Part shown: one piece after another, positions 25,191 through 32,451 of the stretch
Position numbering within the stretch: position 1 is the first letter of the stretch
Layout of the letters: the number at the start of each line of letters is the position of its first letter
Assembly (NCBI GenBank): GCA_025055975.1
Contig: JANWWM010000086.1
Span: 1-43,224, forward strand
Direction: 5' to 3'
DNA from: Chloroherpetonaceae bacterium
GTDB taxonomy: Bacteria > Bacteroidota > Chlorobiia > Chlorobiales > Thermochlorobacteraceae
DNA: 43,224 bases
The notes under the pieces: generated by a model
The model's database searches: none
Seen by the model: only the letters and a program-made list of their open reading frames with translations
Told to the model about the DNA's origin: nothing
Made by a program: the position numbers and the translations under genes

Positions 25191-25430
25191 AAAAAGTCCG
25201 CAGAGCAACGCGCCGATTGTTGATAGGATTAAAGAATCCTTCTGATTACGGTGGGCGCCGCCTTCGCGTCTCGCGCTTCCACTGTGGCAGAATCGCTCGA
25301 TGATATCGAGCGAATCGCCATTCCGCCGAAGCGGAACGAGGCCTGCGTTCAACGCCAAGAGTCAAGCTCCCTCATTTGACAGGTATCGATTCTCTAATGC
25401 GTAATCGCAATCGGGCTATTGGTGCGGACT
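25191..25430 (-). ncRNA. ssrS: Probable 6S RNA (SsrS) between zapA and rny
   Basis: The 327-bp gap between zapA and rny can fold, on the minus strand, into one long rod. The outer stem pairs AGTCCG (25430-25425) with CGGACT (25200-25195), then CCGATTG (25414-25408) with CAATCGG (25219-25213). GATTACG (25406-25400) pairs with CGTAATC (25250-25244). A small hairpin AGGATT-CTTT-AATCCT (25240-25225) sits on the 3' side, as in 6S central bubbles. Next to it is GGCGCCCACC (around 25252-25261), the typical 3' word of 6S RNAs. Apical hairpins include TTCCGC-TTCG-GCGGAA (25336-25321) and TCGCTCGAT/ATCGAGCGA (about 25313-25291). The last stem is followed by TTTTTGTTTTT, a termination tract. zapA is the classic neighbour of 6S RNA. 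Predicted role: RNA polymerase holoenzyme sequestration in stationary phase. Ends are approximate. Confidence 0.8.
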
Positions 25431-25474
25431 TAAACTCTGAATAGCCGTGGCATTTCAAAGAACGGGACGGCGTT

Positions 25475-25849
25475 TCACGCCTCTTTCGAAGGCTCGCTCG
25501 ACGAGCGTTGCGACGCGCGCTCAATGTCTTTTTCCGCGTCGGAAAGCGTCGGTGGCTCGTCTCGCCATCCGCTTTCGGCGCGACTGCTCTCGATCGAGGT
25601 CTCGACGTAGCGATTGAGCCGCGCCAACTCCCGCTCAATGGCTTGAAGACGTCGCTCGTGCTCGATCGCTTTTTCGGCGAGGCTCGTCGCCGCAAGCACC
25701 GCAAGTCTTACGGGCGAATAGTCCGAAATTTTTTGACGATATTCTCCAATCAAACGATTGACTTGCTCGGCAGCCAAGCGCGTCAGGTCGGGATTCTCGG
25801 TTCGGAAAGCGTATTCTTCGCTCAAAATTCGAACTCTCAACGATTCCAT
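25475..25849 (-). CDS. zapA: Cell division protein ZapA
   Basis: ZapA cross-links FtsZ protofilaments at the division ring. From ATG 25849 the protein is 124 residues. It starts MESLRVRILSEEYAFRTENPDLTRLAAEQVNRLIGEY, the N-terminal ZapA globular domain. A coiled coil follows (VRLAVLAATSLAEKAIEHERRLQAIERELARLNRYVE), then a disordered Ser/Glu-rich tail. An in-frame TTG at 25927 overlaps the stop of the upstream coiled-coil gene and would add 26 residues. I prefer the ATG because the extra part is not ZapA-like, but coupling through the TTG is possible. Downstream is the predicted 6S RNA and then rny; upstream, through a coiled-coil protein, is pheT. Confidence 0.85.
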   Translation of the reverse strand: MESLRVRILSEEYAFRTENPDLTRLAAEQVNRLIGEYRQKISDYSPVRLAVLAATSLAEKAIEHERRLQAIERELARLNRYVETSIESSRAESGWRDEPPTLSDAEKDIERASQRSSSEPSKEA

Positions 25850-25923
25850 TGCGCGTGATGTTTCAAGACGATTGACGCTTCGGCGCAAAGCGCATAGCCT
25901 CGCCGCGCTCAGCTCCCGCTTCG

Positions 25924-26247
25924 TCAAGACAAACGTTGGAGCTCCAAGTTGACCTGCTCCAACAAGCGTTCCAACTGATGCCTGATGAGCAACTTTTCTT
26001 CGTAAGGAATGACCATCGGCGCGAAAGGATCATCCTTGGCTTCGGCTTCGTCGGGTTGCGCGGCGCGCAATTCCTCGATCGTCCGTTTCGCCTCGTTCAG
26101 CTCCGAATACAGTTTCGCCAATTGCTTCGTCAAAGTCGCCACTTTTTGTTTCAGGGCGCGATTTTCCTCTTGAAGAAGTTGCAATCGGTCAACGAGTTGC
26201 TCGATGTTCGCCGCGAGCTTCCCAATCTCCGCGTCAGCGTTCTGCAT
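25924..26247 (-). CDS. Short coiled-coil protein between pheT and zapA
   Basis: This 107-residue protein, dominated by a coiled coil at about 5-70 (IEQLVDRLQLLQEENRALKQKVATLTKQLAKLY), has a short C-terminal helical segment (EEKLLIRHQLERLLEQVNLELQ). Its form and its place directly before zapA suggest a ZapB-like or other divisome accessory protein; this is inference from position and shape. ATG 26247 is chosen because the coiled coil begins right after it. An ATG at 26334, 21 bp after the pheT stop, would give 136 residues and cannot be excluded. It overlaps the alternative TTG start of zapA. Confidence 0.65.
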   Translation of the reverse strand: MQNADAEIGKLAANIEQLVDRLQLLQEENRALKQKVATLTKQLAKLYSELNEAKRTIEELRAAQPDEAEAKDDPFAPMVIPYEEKLLIRHQLERLLEQVNLELQRLS

Positions 26248-26355
26248 AGACAATATATCGTTGAAATCGCTCACGAGATTGGCGTGACGATGCGTTAAGA
26301 TTGAGCGCGCTTGTCGGGTAAATTCAACGCACATCGCGTCCGCCTGCCACGGTCG

Positions 26356-28812
26356 TCAAGCCTGACGCAACTCCGCACCAAATTTTGAACTTATCCGTTC
26401 AGCGACTCTCGCGGTTACGCGCGCGATTTCCTCGTCGGTCATCGTGCGCTCGTAATTCACGAGTTTTAACGAAAACGCGACGCTTCGTCGGGCTTCTCCC
26501 GCTTGCGTTTCCCGCTTCGGCTCATAGACATCGAAAATCGTCGCCGTTTGAATCGTCTCGTCCACGCTCAAAATCTCGTCCAACATATCGCTCGCTCGGA
26601 CGCGCTTCGGCACGAAGAAGGCAAGGTCGCGCAAGACGGCAGGGTATTTCGCAGGCTCTTGGTATCGCGTCGTCAGGCTTGTCGAACGTTTCAAAACTTC
26701 CACATCGAGTTCCGCGAAGAAAACGGGCTGTTCGATCTCGTAACGCTTCAAGATCTCCTTCGGCGCGATTTCCAGAACGCCCGCGACGCTGTCGGAAGCG
26801 CCGCTCGCCGCGCCATCGCTCTTCAAACCGTCGCCCGATTCAAATCGGGAAACGGCTTGAATTTCAAGGCGCAAGCGGTTGTGAGTATAAGCAACAAACT
26901 TCGATTTGTCAAGGCAACCGAGTTTTTTCAACAGCGACTCGACCGCGCCTTTGAGGTCGAAAAAGTCCGCCGCGTCTTTTGGCAAACTCCAACTTGCGGG
27001 GTAACGCCTGCCCGTAACGAGCAAGCCGAGCTTGTTGCGCTCTCGAAATCCCCTGACGTAGTCGCCGCGCTCGTCGCGCTCAAAGACGCGCCCGATTTCA
27101 AACAAGCGCAGGTCTTCGTTGCCGCGATTGAGATTGTGCGCGACGACTTTCAAAAACGACGGCAACAGGCTCGGTCGGAGCGAATCCATCTCTTCGCTCA
27201 CGGGGTTCAAGGTGCGAATCAACTTCTCCGAGAACGCCTGCGCCTCGCCAAGCGGCAAGAGCGGATTGGTGAGAATTTCGCGGAAGCCCAAGCCTATCAT
27301 CATCTCGCGCAGGCGGTCGTCGAAGTTCGCCAAGCGATCGAGGCTTTGCGGATAGGCGGCGTTCATTTTCTCCGACGGCGGAATGTTGTCGTAGCCGTAT
27401 AAGCGCGCGATTTCTTCGATCAAATCCGCCTCTTGCGACATATCGACGCGAAAGCTTGGAACGGCGAAAATTTTTTTCTCGCCTTCCCTGCGAACTTCCC
27501 GAATGCCAATATGTTCAAGCATCGTTTTCATCGCGTCGGCGGAAATGTCCGCGCCGATGAGGGCTTTGGCGCGCTTGGGATTTAGGGCGATTTCAATCGG
27601 CTTGGGTTTTTCAAGCTCGACCTCGCAGGCTTCGATGACGTTGCCGCCCGCAAGTTCCAAGATGAGTTTCGTGGCGAGTTCGGCGGCATAACGAACTTGC
27701 CCTCTATCCGCGCCGCGCTCGAATCGATACGACGCATCGGTCGAAACGCCCAACGTTTTCGCGGTTCGACGGATTCGAGACGGGTTGAAGTGGGCGGATT
27801 CGAGCAGCACGTTCGAGGTTTGGAACGAAATTTCCGACTCCAAGCCGCCCATCACGCCGCCAATGGCGACGGGCTTTTCCGCGTCGCAAATCATCGTCAT
27901 TCCCGCCTTGACGTCGCGCTCTTTGCCATCGAGCGTTTTGAACTTGCCCGCATAATCGCTTCTGACCACGATTCTCCGCTCTTTGAGCGCGTCCAAATCG
28001 AAGGCGTGAAGCGGCTGACCGATGGAATGAAGCACGTAGTTCGTGACGTCGACGACGTTGTTAATCGGGCGCAAGCCGATGGATTTGAGCGCGTTTTGAA
28101 GCCAAGCGGGAGAGGGCGCGATCGCAACGCCTTCAATCAAGACGGCGGCGTAATGCGAGCAACCCGTCGGATCCTCGATTTTGACGCGAGTCGCGGTCGG
28201 TTGAAAGTTCAGCGCGGGCGCCTCCATTCGTTTGAGGTTCGCTTCGCCGACCAGTTCCCTTGCCACGCCTTGATGCGAAAGCCAATCGGGGCGATTGGGC
28301 GTGATGGCGATTTCAAAAATCACGTCGCGCTCGATGAAACGTTCAAGCGGCTCGCCGATGGGCAAATCGTCGGAAAGAACCAAAATTCCGTCGTGATTGT
28401 CGGAAAGACCGAGTTCGTCTTCGGCGCAAATCATTCCTTCGGAGACTTCGCCGCGAATTTTGGACTTTTTGATTTTCAAGCGTTCGCCCGATTTCGTGAG
28501 GAGTTCCGCGCCCGCGAGCGCGACGGCGACGGTTTGACCCGCCGCCACGTTGGGCGCGCCGCACACGATCGAGAGCGGTTCGCCCGACGCATTCGCCTTG
28601 CCAACATTGACCTTGCAGAGCGAGAGTTTGTCGGCGTTGGGGTGCTTTCGGCATTCCAAGACTTTCCCGACGACGACGTTTGTGAACGCGCCGCCAACGC
28701 GCTCCAAGCCCTCAACCTCGATTCCAAGCGAGGTCAGGCGCGAGGCGATGTCATCTGCGTCGCTGGAAAGTTCGGGCGCGAAGCGTTTGAGCCAAGAGAG
28801 AGAGAGTTTCAT
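26356..28812 (-). CDS. pheT: Phenylalanyl-tRNA synthetase beta subunit
   Basis: This is the beta subunit of the alpha2-beta2 PheRS, 818 residues, full length. An N-terminal B1/B2 region carries the tRNA-binding (EMAP-like) domain (VVGKVLECRKHPNADKLSLCKVNVG, about 45-155). B3/B4 editing-type and B5 domains follow (ADISADAMKTMLEHIGI), then the catalytic-like core. The C-terminal FDX-ACB anticodon domain contains PAKYPAVLRDLAFFV and ends SSKFGAELRQA. The alpha subunit gene pheS, usually immediately upstream, is absent: the upstream neighbour, 6 bp away, is a DNA methylase. The start ATG 28812 gives the standard MKLSLSWLKRF N-terminus. Confidence 0.97.
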   Translation of the reverse strand: MKLSLSWLKRFAPELSSDADDIASRLTSLGIEVEGLERVGGAFTNVVVGKVLECRKHPNADKLSLCKVNVGKANASGEPLSIVCGAPNVAAGQTVAVALAGAELLTKSGERLKIKKSKIRGEVSEGMICAEDELGLSDNHDGILVLSDDLPIGEPLERFIERDVIFEIAITPNRPDWLSHQGVARELVGEANLKRMEAPALNFQPTATRVKIEDPTGCSHYAAVLIEGVAIAPSPAWLQNALKSIGLRPINNVVDVTNYVLHSIGQPLHAFDLDALKERRIVVRSDYAGKFKTLDGKERDVKAGMTMICDAEKPVAIGGVMGGLESEISFQTSNVLLESAHFNPSRIRRTAKTLGVSTDASYRFERGADRGQVRYAAELATKLILELAGGNVIEACEVELEKPKPIEIALNPKRAKALIGADISADAMKTMLEHIGIREVRREGEKKIFAVPSFRVDMSQEADLIEEIARLYGYDNIPPSEKMNAAYPQSLDRLANFDDRLREMMIGLGFREILTNPLLPLGEAQAFSEKLIRTLNPVSEEMDSLRPSLLPSFLKVVAHNLNRGNEDLRLFEIGRVFERDERGDYVRGFRERNKLGLLVTGRRYPASWSLPKDAADFFDLKGAVESLLKKLGCLDKSKFVAYTHNRLRLEIQAVSRFESGDGLKSDGAASGASDSVAGVLEIAPKEILKRYEIEQPVFFAELDVEVLKRSTSLTTRYQEPAKYPAVLRDLAFFVPKRVRASDMLDEILSVDETIQTATIFDVYEPKRETQAGEARRSVAFSLKLVNYERTMTDEEIARVTARVAERISSKFGAELRQA

Positions 28813-28818
28813 GGACGG

Positions 28819-30870
28819 TTATAGGCTGTTCTCAATTAAACTAACGCACTTTTCTCGCAAAAGCGTTTTCTGCTCAATGATGAATTGAACTTCGCGCGCG
28901 ACTGCCTCTTGCTCGCTCTTGCTTTTGGCGATGGGCAAAACAACCTCGAACAATCGGTTGCCAATCGTCGAAATGGTCGCTTGAACGAAGGTTTTAGCGT
29001 CGATTTGTTTTCGCGCGATTTTTGAGTTGAGCAGATAGAATAGGTAGAACGGGTTTAATCGTTCAGGTTGCAAGACGCGAATTTTCCGCAAGTGGCTTTG
29101 AATGACGATTTTTTCATCGAGGCGAGTTACCATCGCGCTTCGCCCGATGAGAAACGTGCCGTCGTTGACGAAGAGAATGTCATTTGCTCTGACGTCTTGC
29201 GCCTTGCGATATTGTTCGTAGACCTCTTCCGAGACGGGTTTCACGGGGTCGATTTTGATTTCCCAATTGACGATGTCGGTCGTTCTCACGAAAGGCACGT
29301 TGCCCGTTCCATAGAATTGCGAGCCAATTTCGTTCCCGCGCCGAATCTCAATGATTTTGTCCGCGACCAAATCGCCAATGGAGCGAAGCTCGTAACGTCC
29401 GCTCGCCTCAAGCCGAGCGAGTTCGGCTTGAATTTCGGGATTGTAGCATTCGGGAATGAAAATGTGGTCTCGGATTTCGTCCCGTCCAATCGCAAAACCA
29501 AGACGAGACGGCGCGCGCAAACCATCGCGCAAGTGCGCCTTGAAATTCATTGCGATCTCGGGCAAATCGTCATCGAGAATTTTTTTGCCCTGCGCGTCCA
29601 AGACGAAAGAGCCATCGGGATTGATTTTGAAAGTTTCCTTGCCGTTCTTGTTATGTCCGACGGCTTTGGCGATCGCCATGAAAATTTTGGATTGTCCCGC
29701 TTTTTTCTTTTCCAAGAACGCGACGCTCGTTTTCGTGTGGGCGCTTGGTTGAAATGTTTCTTGCGACAGACTTACCACGCCAATGATGGAGGCGCGCTCG
29801 CGCGCGAACTCCCAAACGTAACGCTCGGAAGGATTGCCAAAAACGCCATCGGGCAAAACAATGCCCGTTCTGCCGCCCGCTTTCAAAAGTTGCAAGCATC
29901 GTTCAATGAAAAGGATTTGCGGCGATTGCTTGTCCATTAGAACCTTCGTCTTTTGCCACTTGCCATCGCGCTCGATCCAAACGCGCCCCAAATCATACTG
30001 TTTGAGCAAGTCGTCGCCAACGACGGGAATTTTCGCGCCAAAAGGCGGATTGGTCAAAACCACATCGAAAGAACCGAGCTGAACGACCGCCTGCGTTTCG
30101 GGCTTCCAAGTTTGCGGGTCGGCTAAACTGTTCTCGCAATGCACGTGATAGTTGCGATCGCCAATGAGCGAGAGATAGATTTTGGCGAGGCGAGAAAGAA
30201 AAGCGTCTTTGTCAATGCCCACGATGAAAGGGTCGGAGGGGTTGCGACGCAACAGATGTCGCAGAATGTAGGCGAGGAAACCGCCGCTGCCGCAAGCGGG
30301 GTCGATGATTCTTTCAGATGACGACGGCTCCAAAACGTCAATCATCATTTGCACGACGTTTCTTGGCGTGAAAAACTGTCCTTCGCCGCCGCGAAAGGCT
30401 CGACCAATCAGCTCTTCAAACGCATCGGCAATGACGTCGCGATCGGTCGTGGTTAAGGAGAATCGTTCAAACTTGGCGACGATTCTCCACAGGTCAATCG
30501 GCGGAATGTCTATCGTTTCATCGGCGGCGAAGATGTCGGCGTAGCGAGTTTTGACTCTCTCGAAAACGGCGAGGACGCGGCGAGCGAAAGAGTCAGGGTC
30601 GTCGCTGGGTCTTCTTGCGACGTCCGAAAGGTCGTCGGTTTGGCGGGAAAGTTCATCATGAATTTTGCAGAACAGCAAGCGCATAAGGGTTTGCGCGATG
30701 GCTTCGTCGCGCGTGATGCCCGTTACGTTGCCCGCGAAGTAGTCGCGTATGTCCCTGAAAATCTGTTTGAGATTGTTGATGGCTTCCAAGTCGCGTTTGC
30801 GGAGCGCATTTTGCGGCGCGTCAATCTCCTGCGCCGAAAACAAATCGATCGCGTCGCTCAAGCGTTTCAT
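28819..30870 (-). CDS. N6-adenine DNA methyltransferase with C-terminal specificity (HsdS-like) domain
   Basis: This 683-residue type I-like (HsdM) methylase has an N-terminal helical domain (about 1-150). The catalytic domain has the AdoMet motif DPACGSGGFL (190-199) and the N6-adenine motif NPPF (274-277). An extension from about 470 (RYELRSIGDLVADKIIEIRRGNEIG, then FVRTTDIVNWEIK) looks like a target-recognition half-domain of HsdS. Methylase and specificity are thus in one polypeptide. No restriction (HsdR) gene is nearby, so it may be an orphan or solitary methylase, or its partner lies elsewhere. Its ATG at 30870 overlaps, as ATGA, the stop of a short preceding frame. It ends 6 bp before pheT. 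Confidence 0.9.
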   Translation of the reverse strand: MKRLSDAIDLFSAQEIDAPQNALRKRDLEAINNLKQIFRDIRDYFAGNVTGITRDEAIAQTLMRLLFCKIHDELSRQTDDLSDVARRPSDDPDSFARRVLAVFERVKTRYADIFAADETIDIPPIDLWRIVAKFERFSLTTTDRDVIADAFEELIGRAFRGGEGQFFTPRNVVQMMIDVLEPSSSERIIDPACGSGGFLAYILRHLLRRNPSDPFIVGIDKDAFLSRLAKIYLSLIGDRNYHVHCENSLADPQTWKPETQAVVQLGSFDVVLTNPPFGAKIPVVGDDLLKQYDLGRVWIERDGKWQKTKVLMDKQSPQILFIERCLQLLKAGGRTGIVLPDGVFGNPSERYVWEFARERASIIGVVSLSQETFQPSAHTKTSVAFLEKKKAGQSKIFMAIAKAVGHNKNGKETFKINPDGSFVLDAQGKKILDDDLPEIAMNFKAHLRDGLRAPSRLGFAIGRDEIRDHIFIPECYNPEIQAELARLEASGRYELRSIGDLVADKIIEIRRGNEIGSQFYGTGNVPFVRTTDIVNWEIKIDPVKPVSEEVYEQYRKAQDVRANDILFVNDGTFLIGRSAMVTRLDEKIVIQSHLRKIRVLQPERLNPFYLFYLLNSKIARKQIDAKTFVQATISTIGNRLFEVVLPIAKSKSEQEAVAREVQFIIEQKTLLREKCVSLIENSL

Positions 30871-30941
30871 TGGATTCTTTGATGCGCTTTGCAGATGGAT
30901 TCCATAAACTCGAGCGTTTCCTCGATGGAGTGGTCGGTCAT
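30867..30941 (-). other. Short coupled frame before the methylase (possible small or truncated gene)
   Basis: Between the GWxTD gene and the methylase is a minus-strand frame whose TGA (30869-30867) overlaps the methylase ATG in the ATGA arrangement usual for coupled genes. From the in-frame ATG at 30941 it encodes only 24 residues (MTDHSIEETLEFMESICKAH...). The frame continues open upstream into the end of the GWxTD gene, with a basic, aromatic stretch (VRYGHRWRNVA) and no ATG. This could be a leader peptide, a small protein, or the 3' remnant of a gene truncated by rearrangement. I do not recognise the family. Coding status is unproven. Confidence 0.35.
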
Positions 30942-30990
30942 AGCGACGTTGCGCCAGCGGTGTCCATAACGAACGTTTTTGGCATTGTTC

Positions 30991-32451
30991 TTAAAAACCG
31001 CCGTCGTTGAGGCGACTATTCGCTTGATTGACGATTTGTTGCCAGTTCGGATTGTGCGGTTCGCCGATGGCGGTCGAGTGAATCAGCTCGTATCGCCCGA
31101 AGCCCATTCGGTCGGCGAAGATGAAGATGACGTTGCCTTGCGCGGGCACGTTTTCGTATTGCCAAATTTCGTAGGGCTTTTGGTTGCTCGAAGAATTTTC
31201 GCGCTCGATGTTTTGCGGCTCGCCGTATTTGATGAACACGCGCCCCTTGTCGGTTTTGAAGCCCGGCGTTGAGCCGTGCGAAAAGCGTCGATTGGCTTCC
31301 TCGATTTTGTTCATATAGGCGCGTCTTGCCGAAGCGCCGCCGCGAGTCGCCCAAAACCGCTCGAAAAAGCCGCGCTTTTGCTCCAAAGTCTTCGCCGATT
31401 TGTAGGTCTCTTTCTCGTCGCCCGTGATGATGTATTCGACGTGCTGACGCATCTCGTCGAGAAGCTCTTCCGTCATTCCCGCAAATTCCATCGCCAGCGC
31501 GTCCAAATGGCGCTCGGCAAGCATTTCAGGCTTGATGTTCGGATTGTAGACGAAGAACGACTTTGAGCGACGAATGATGGGCTTGAACGACGAATCCGAT
31601 ATCTCGAAATGGTAGTCATACTTGCCGCTCAATAGGCTATCGATGGGCGTTTTTTCGACATAGACGATCGCGTCCGCCGTTCGTCTGCGAACTTTGCGCC
31701 GCTCGGTTTCTTCAAGAACGAGGTCGCCGCGCGAAAGGTAGGTGCGCGAGTAAAGCGAGTCGGAGTTCAGGCGCAAGTTGCGAACCAAGTTGTAAATCTC
31801 AATATAGACGGCAAGTTCTTTCGCGCCCTCGCCGTAGATGCCCGTCGGATTTGGAATCGCCTCGAAAGAGTTTTTGTAAAAAGGCGACTTGGGGTTGTCG
31901 CTCTTGAAGACGTTGAAGGCAAGCATAATGTCGCTGACGCGAAGGCTGTCGGATTCAAACGAGCGGAGTTTGATGCGTTTGAACTCGCCTTTTCCAATCA
32001 GGTCGCCGTCGGCGCTCGTCGCCGAAAGCGCGAAGTCATAGACGCTCGGCGGCAGAATCGTCGCAATCCGTCCGACGAGCAAGCCTTCGTTTCGCGTCGC
32101 GGATTTTTCGGACGCGACGAGTTTCACGGTTTCGACTTTGACGTCTCTGCCTTTTTCCTTTGCCGAAAGCGAAAGATGAAGTTCGAGGGAGGCAAGTTCG
32201 CCGCTGACTTGATACGGCAGGCGCGACTTTTGGAACGCGACGTAAAACTCAATCAGCGTTTGTCCCGAATCGGCTTTGAACGTGGCGAAGTCGACGCTTT
32301 CGGCAAGGTTCAACGGTTGCGCCTTCGCCAGCGCGCCCGACGCGCCGAAAAGCAAAAGAAGACAACAGCGTTTCAAGACATCGATCGTCGGTCGCCAACG
32401 CGAGACGCGGCAGTCGAGCTTGAAAATCGCGCGTTCCGAAGATGTCGTCAT
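30991..32451 (-). CDS. GWxTD-domain protein
   Basis: This 486-residue secreted or envelope protein belongs to the GWxTD family (FCB group). After a long N-terminal region and hydrophobic signal (KRCCLLLLFGASGALAKAQ), it has a beta-rich middle. The C-terminal family domain reads KRGFFERFWATRGGASARRAYMNKIEEANRRFSHG, then TDKGRVFIKYGEPQNIE and EIWQYENVPAQGNVIFIFADRMG. The family name motif is degenerate here. Function is unknown; the domain is common in secreted proteins of this group. ATG 32451 overlaps the TGA of the PQQ dehydrogenase gene (ATGA, 32451-32448), which supports this start and translational coupling. An internal TTG start before the signal would give a more usual signal peptide. 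Confidence 0.8.
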   Translation of the reverse strand: MTTSSERAIFKLDCRVSRWRPTIDVLKRCCLLLLFGASGALAKAQPLNLAESVDFATFKADSGQTLIEFYVAFQKSRLPYQVSGELASLELHLSLSAKEKGRDVKVETVKLVASEKSATRNEGLLVGRIATILPPSVYDFALSATSADGDLIGKGEFKRIKLRSFESDSLRVSDIMLAFNVFKSDNPKSPFYKNSFEAIPNPTGIYGEGAKELAVYIEIYNLVRNLRLNSDSLYSRTYLSRGDLVLEETERRKVRRRTADAIVYVEKTPIDSLLSGKYDYHFEISDSSFKPIIRRSKSFFVYNPNIKPEMLAERHLDALAMEFAGMTEELLDEMRQHVEYIITGDEKETYKSAKTLEQKRGFFERFWATRGGASARRAYMNKIEEANRRFSHGSTPGFKTDKGRVFIKYGEPQNIERENSSSNQKPYEIWQYENVPAQGNVIFIFADRMGFGRYELIHSTAIGEPHNPNWQQIVNQANSRLNDGGF

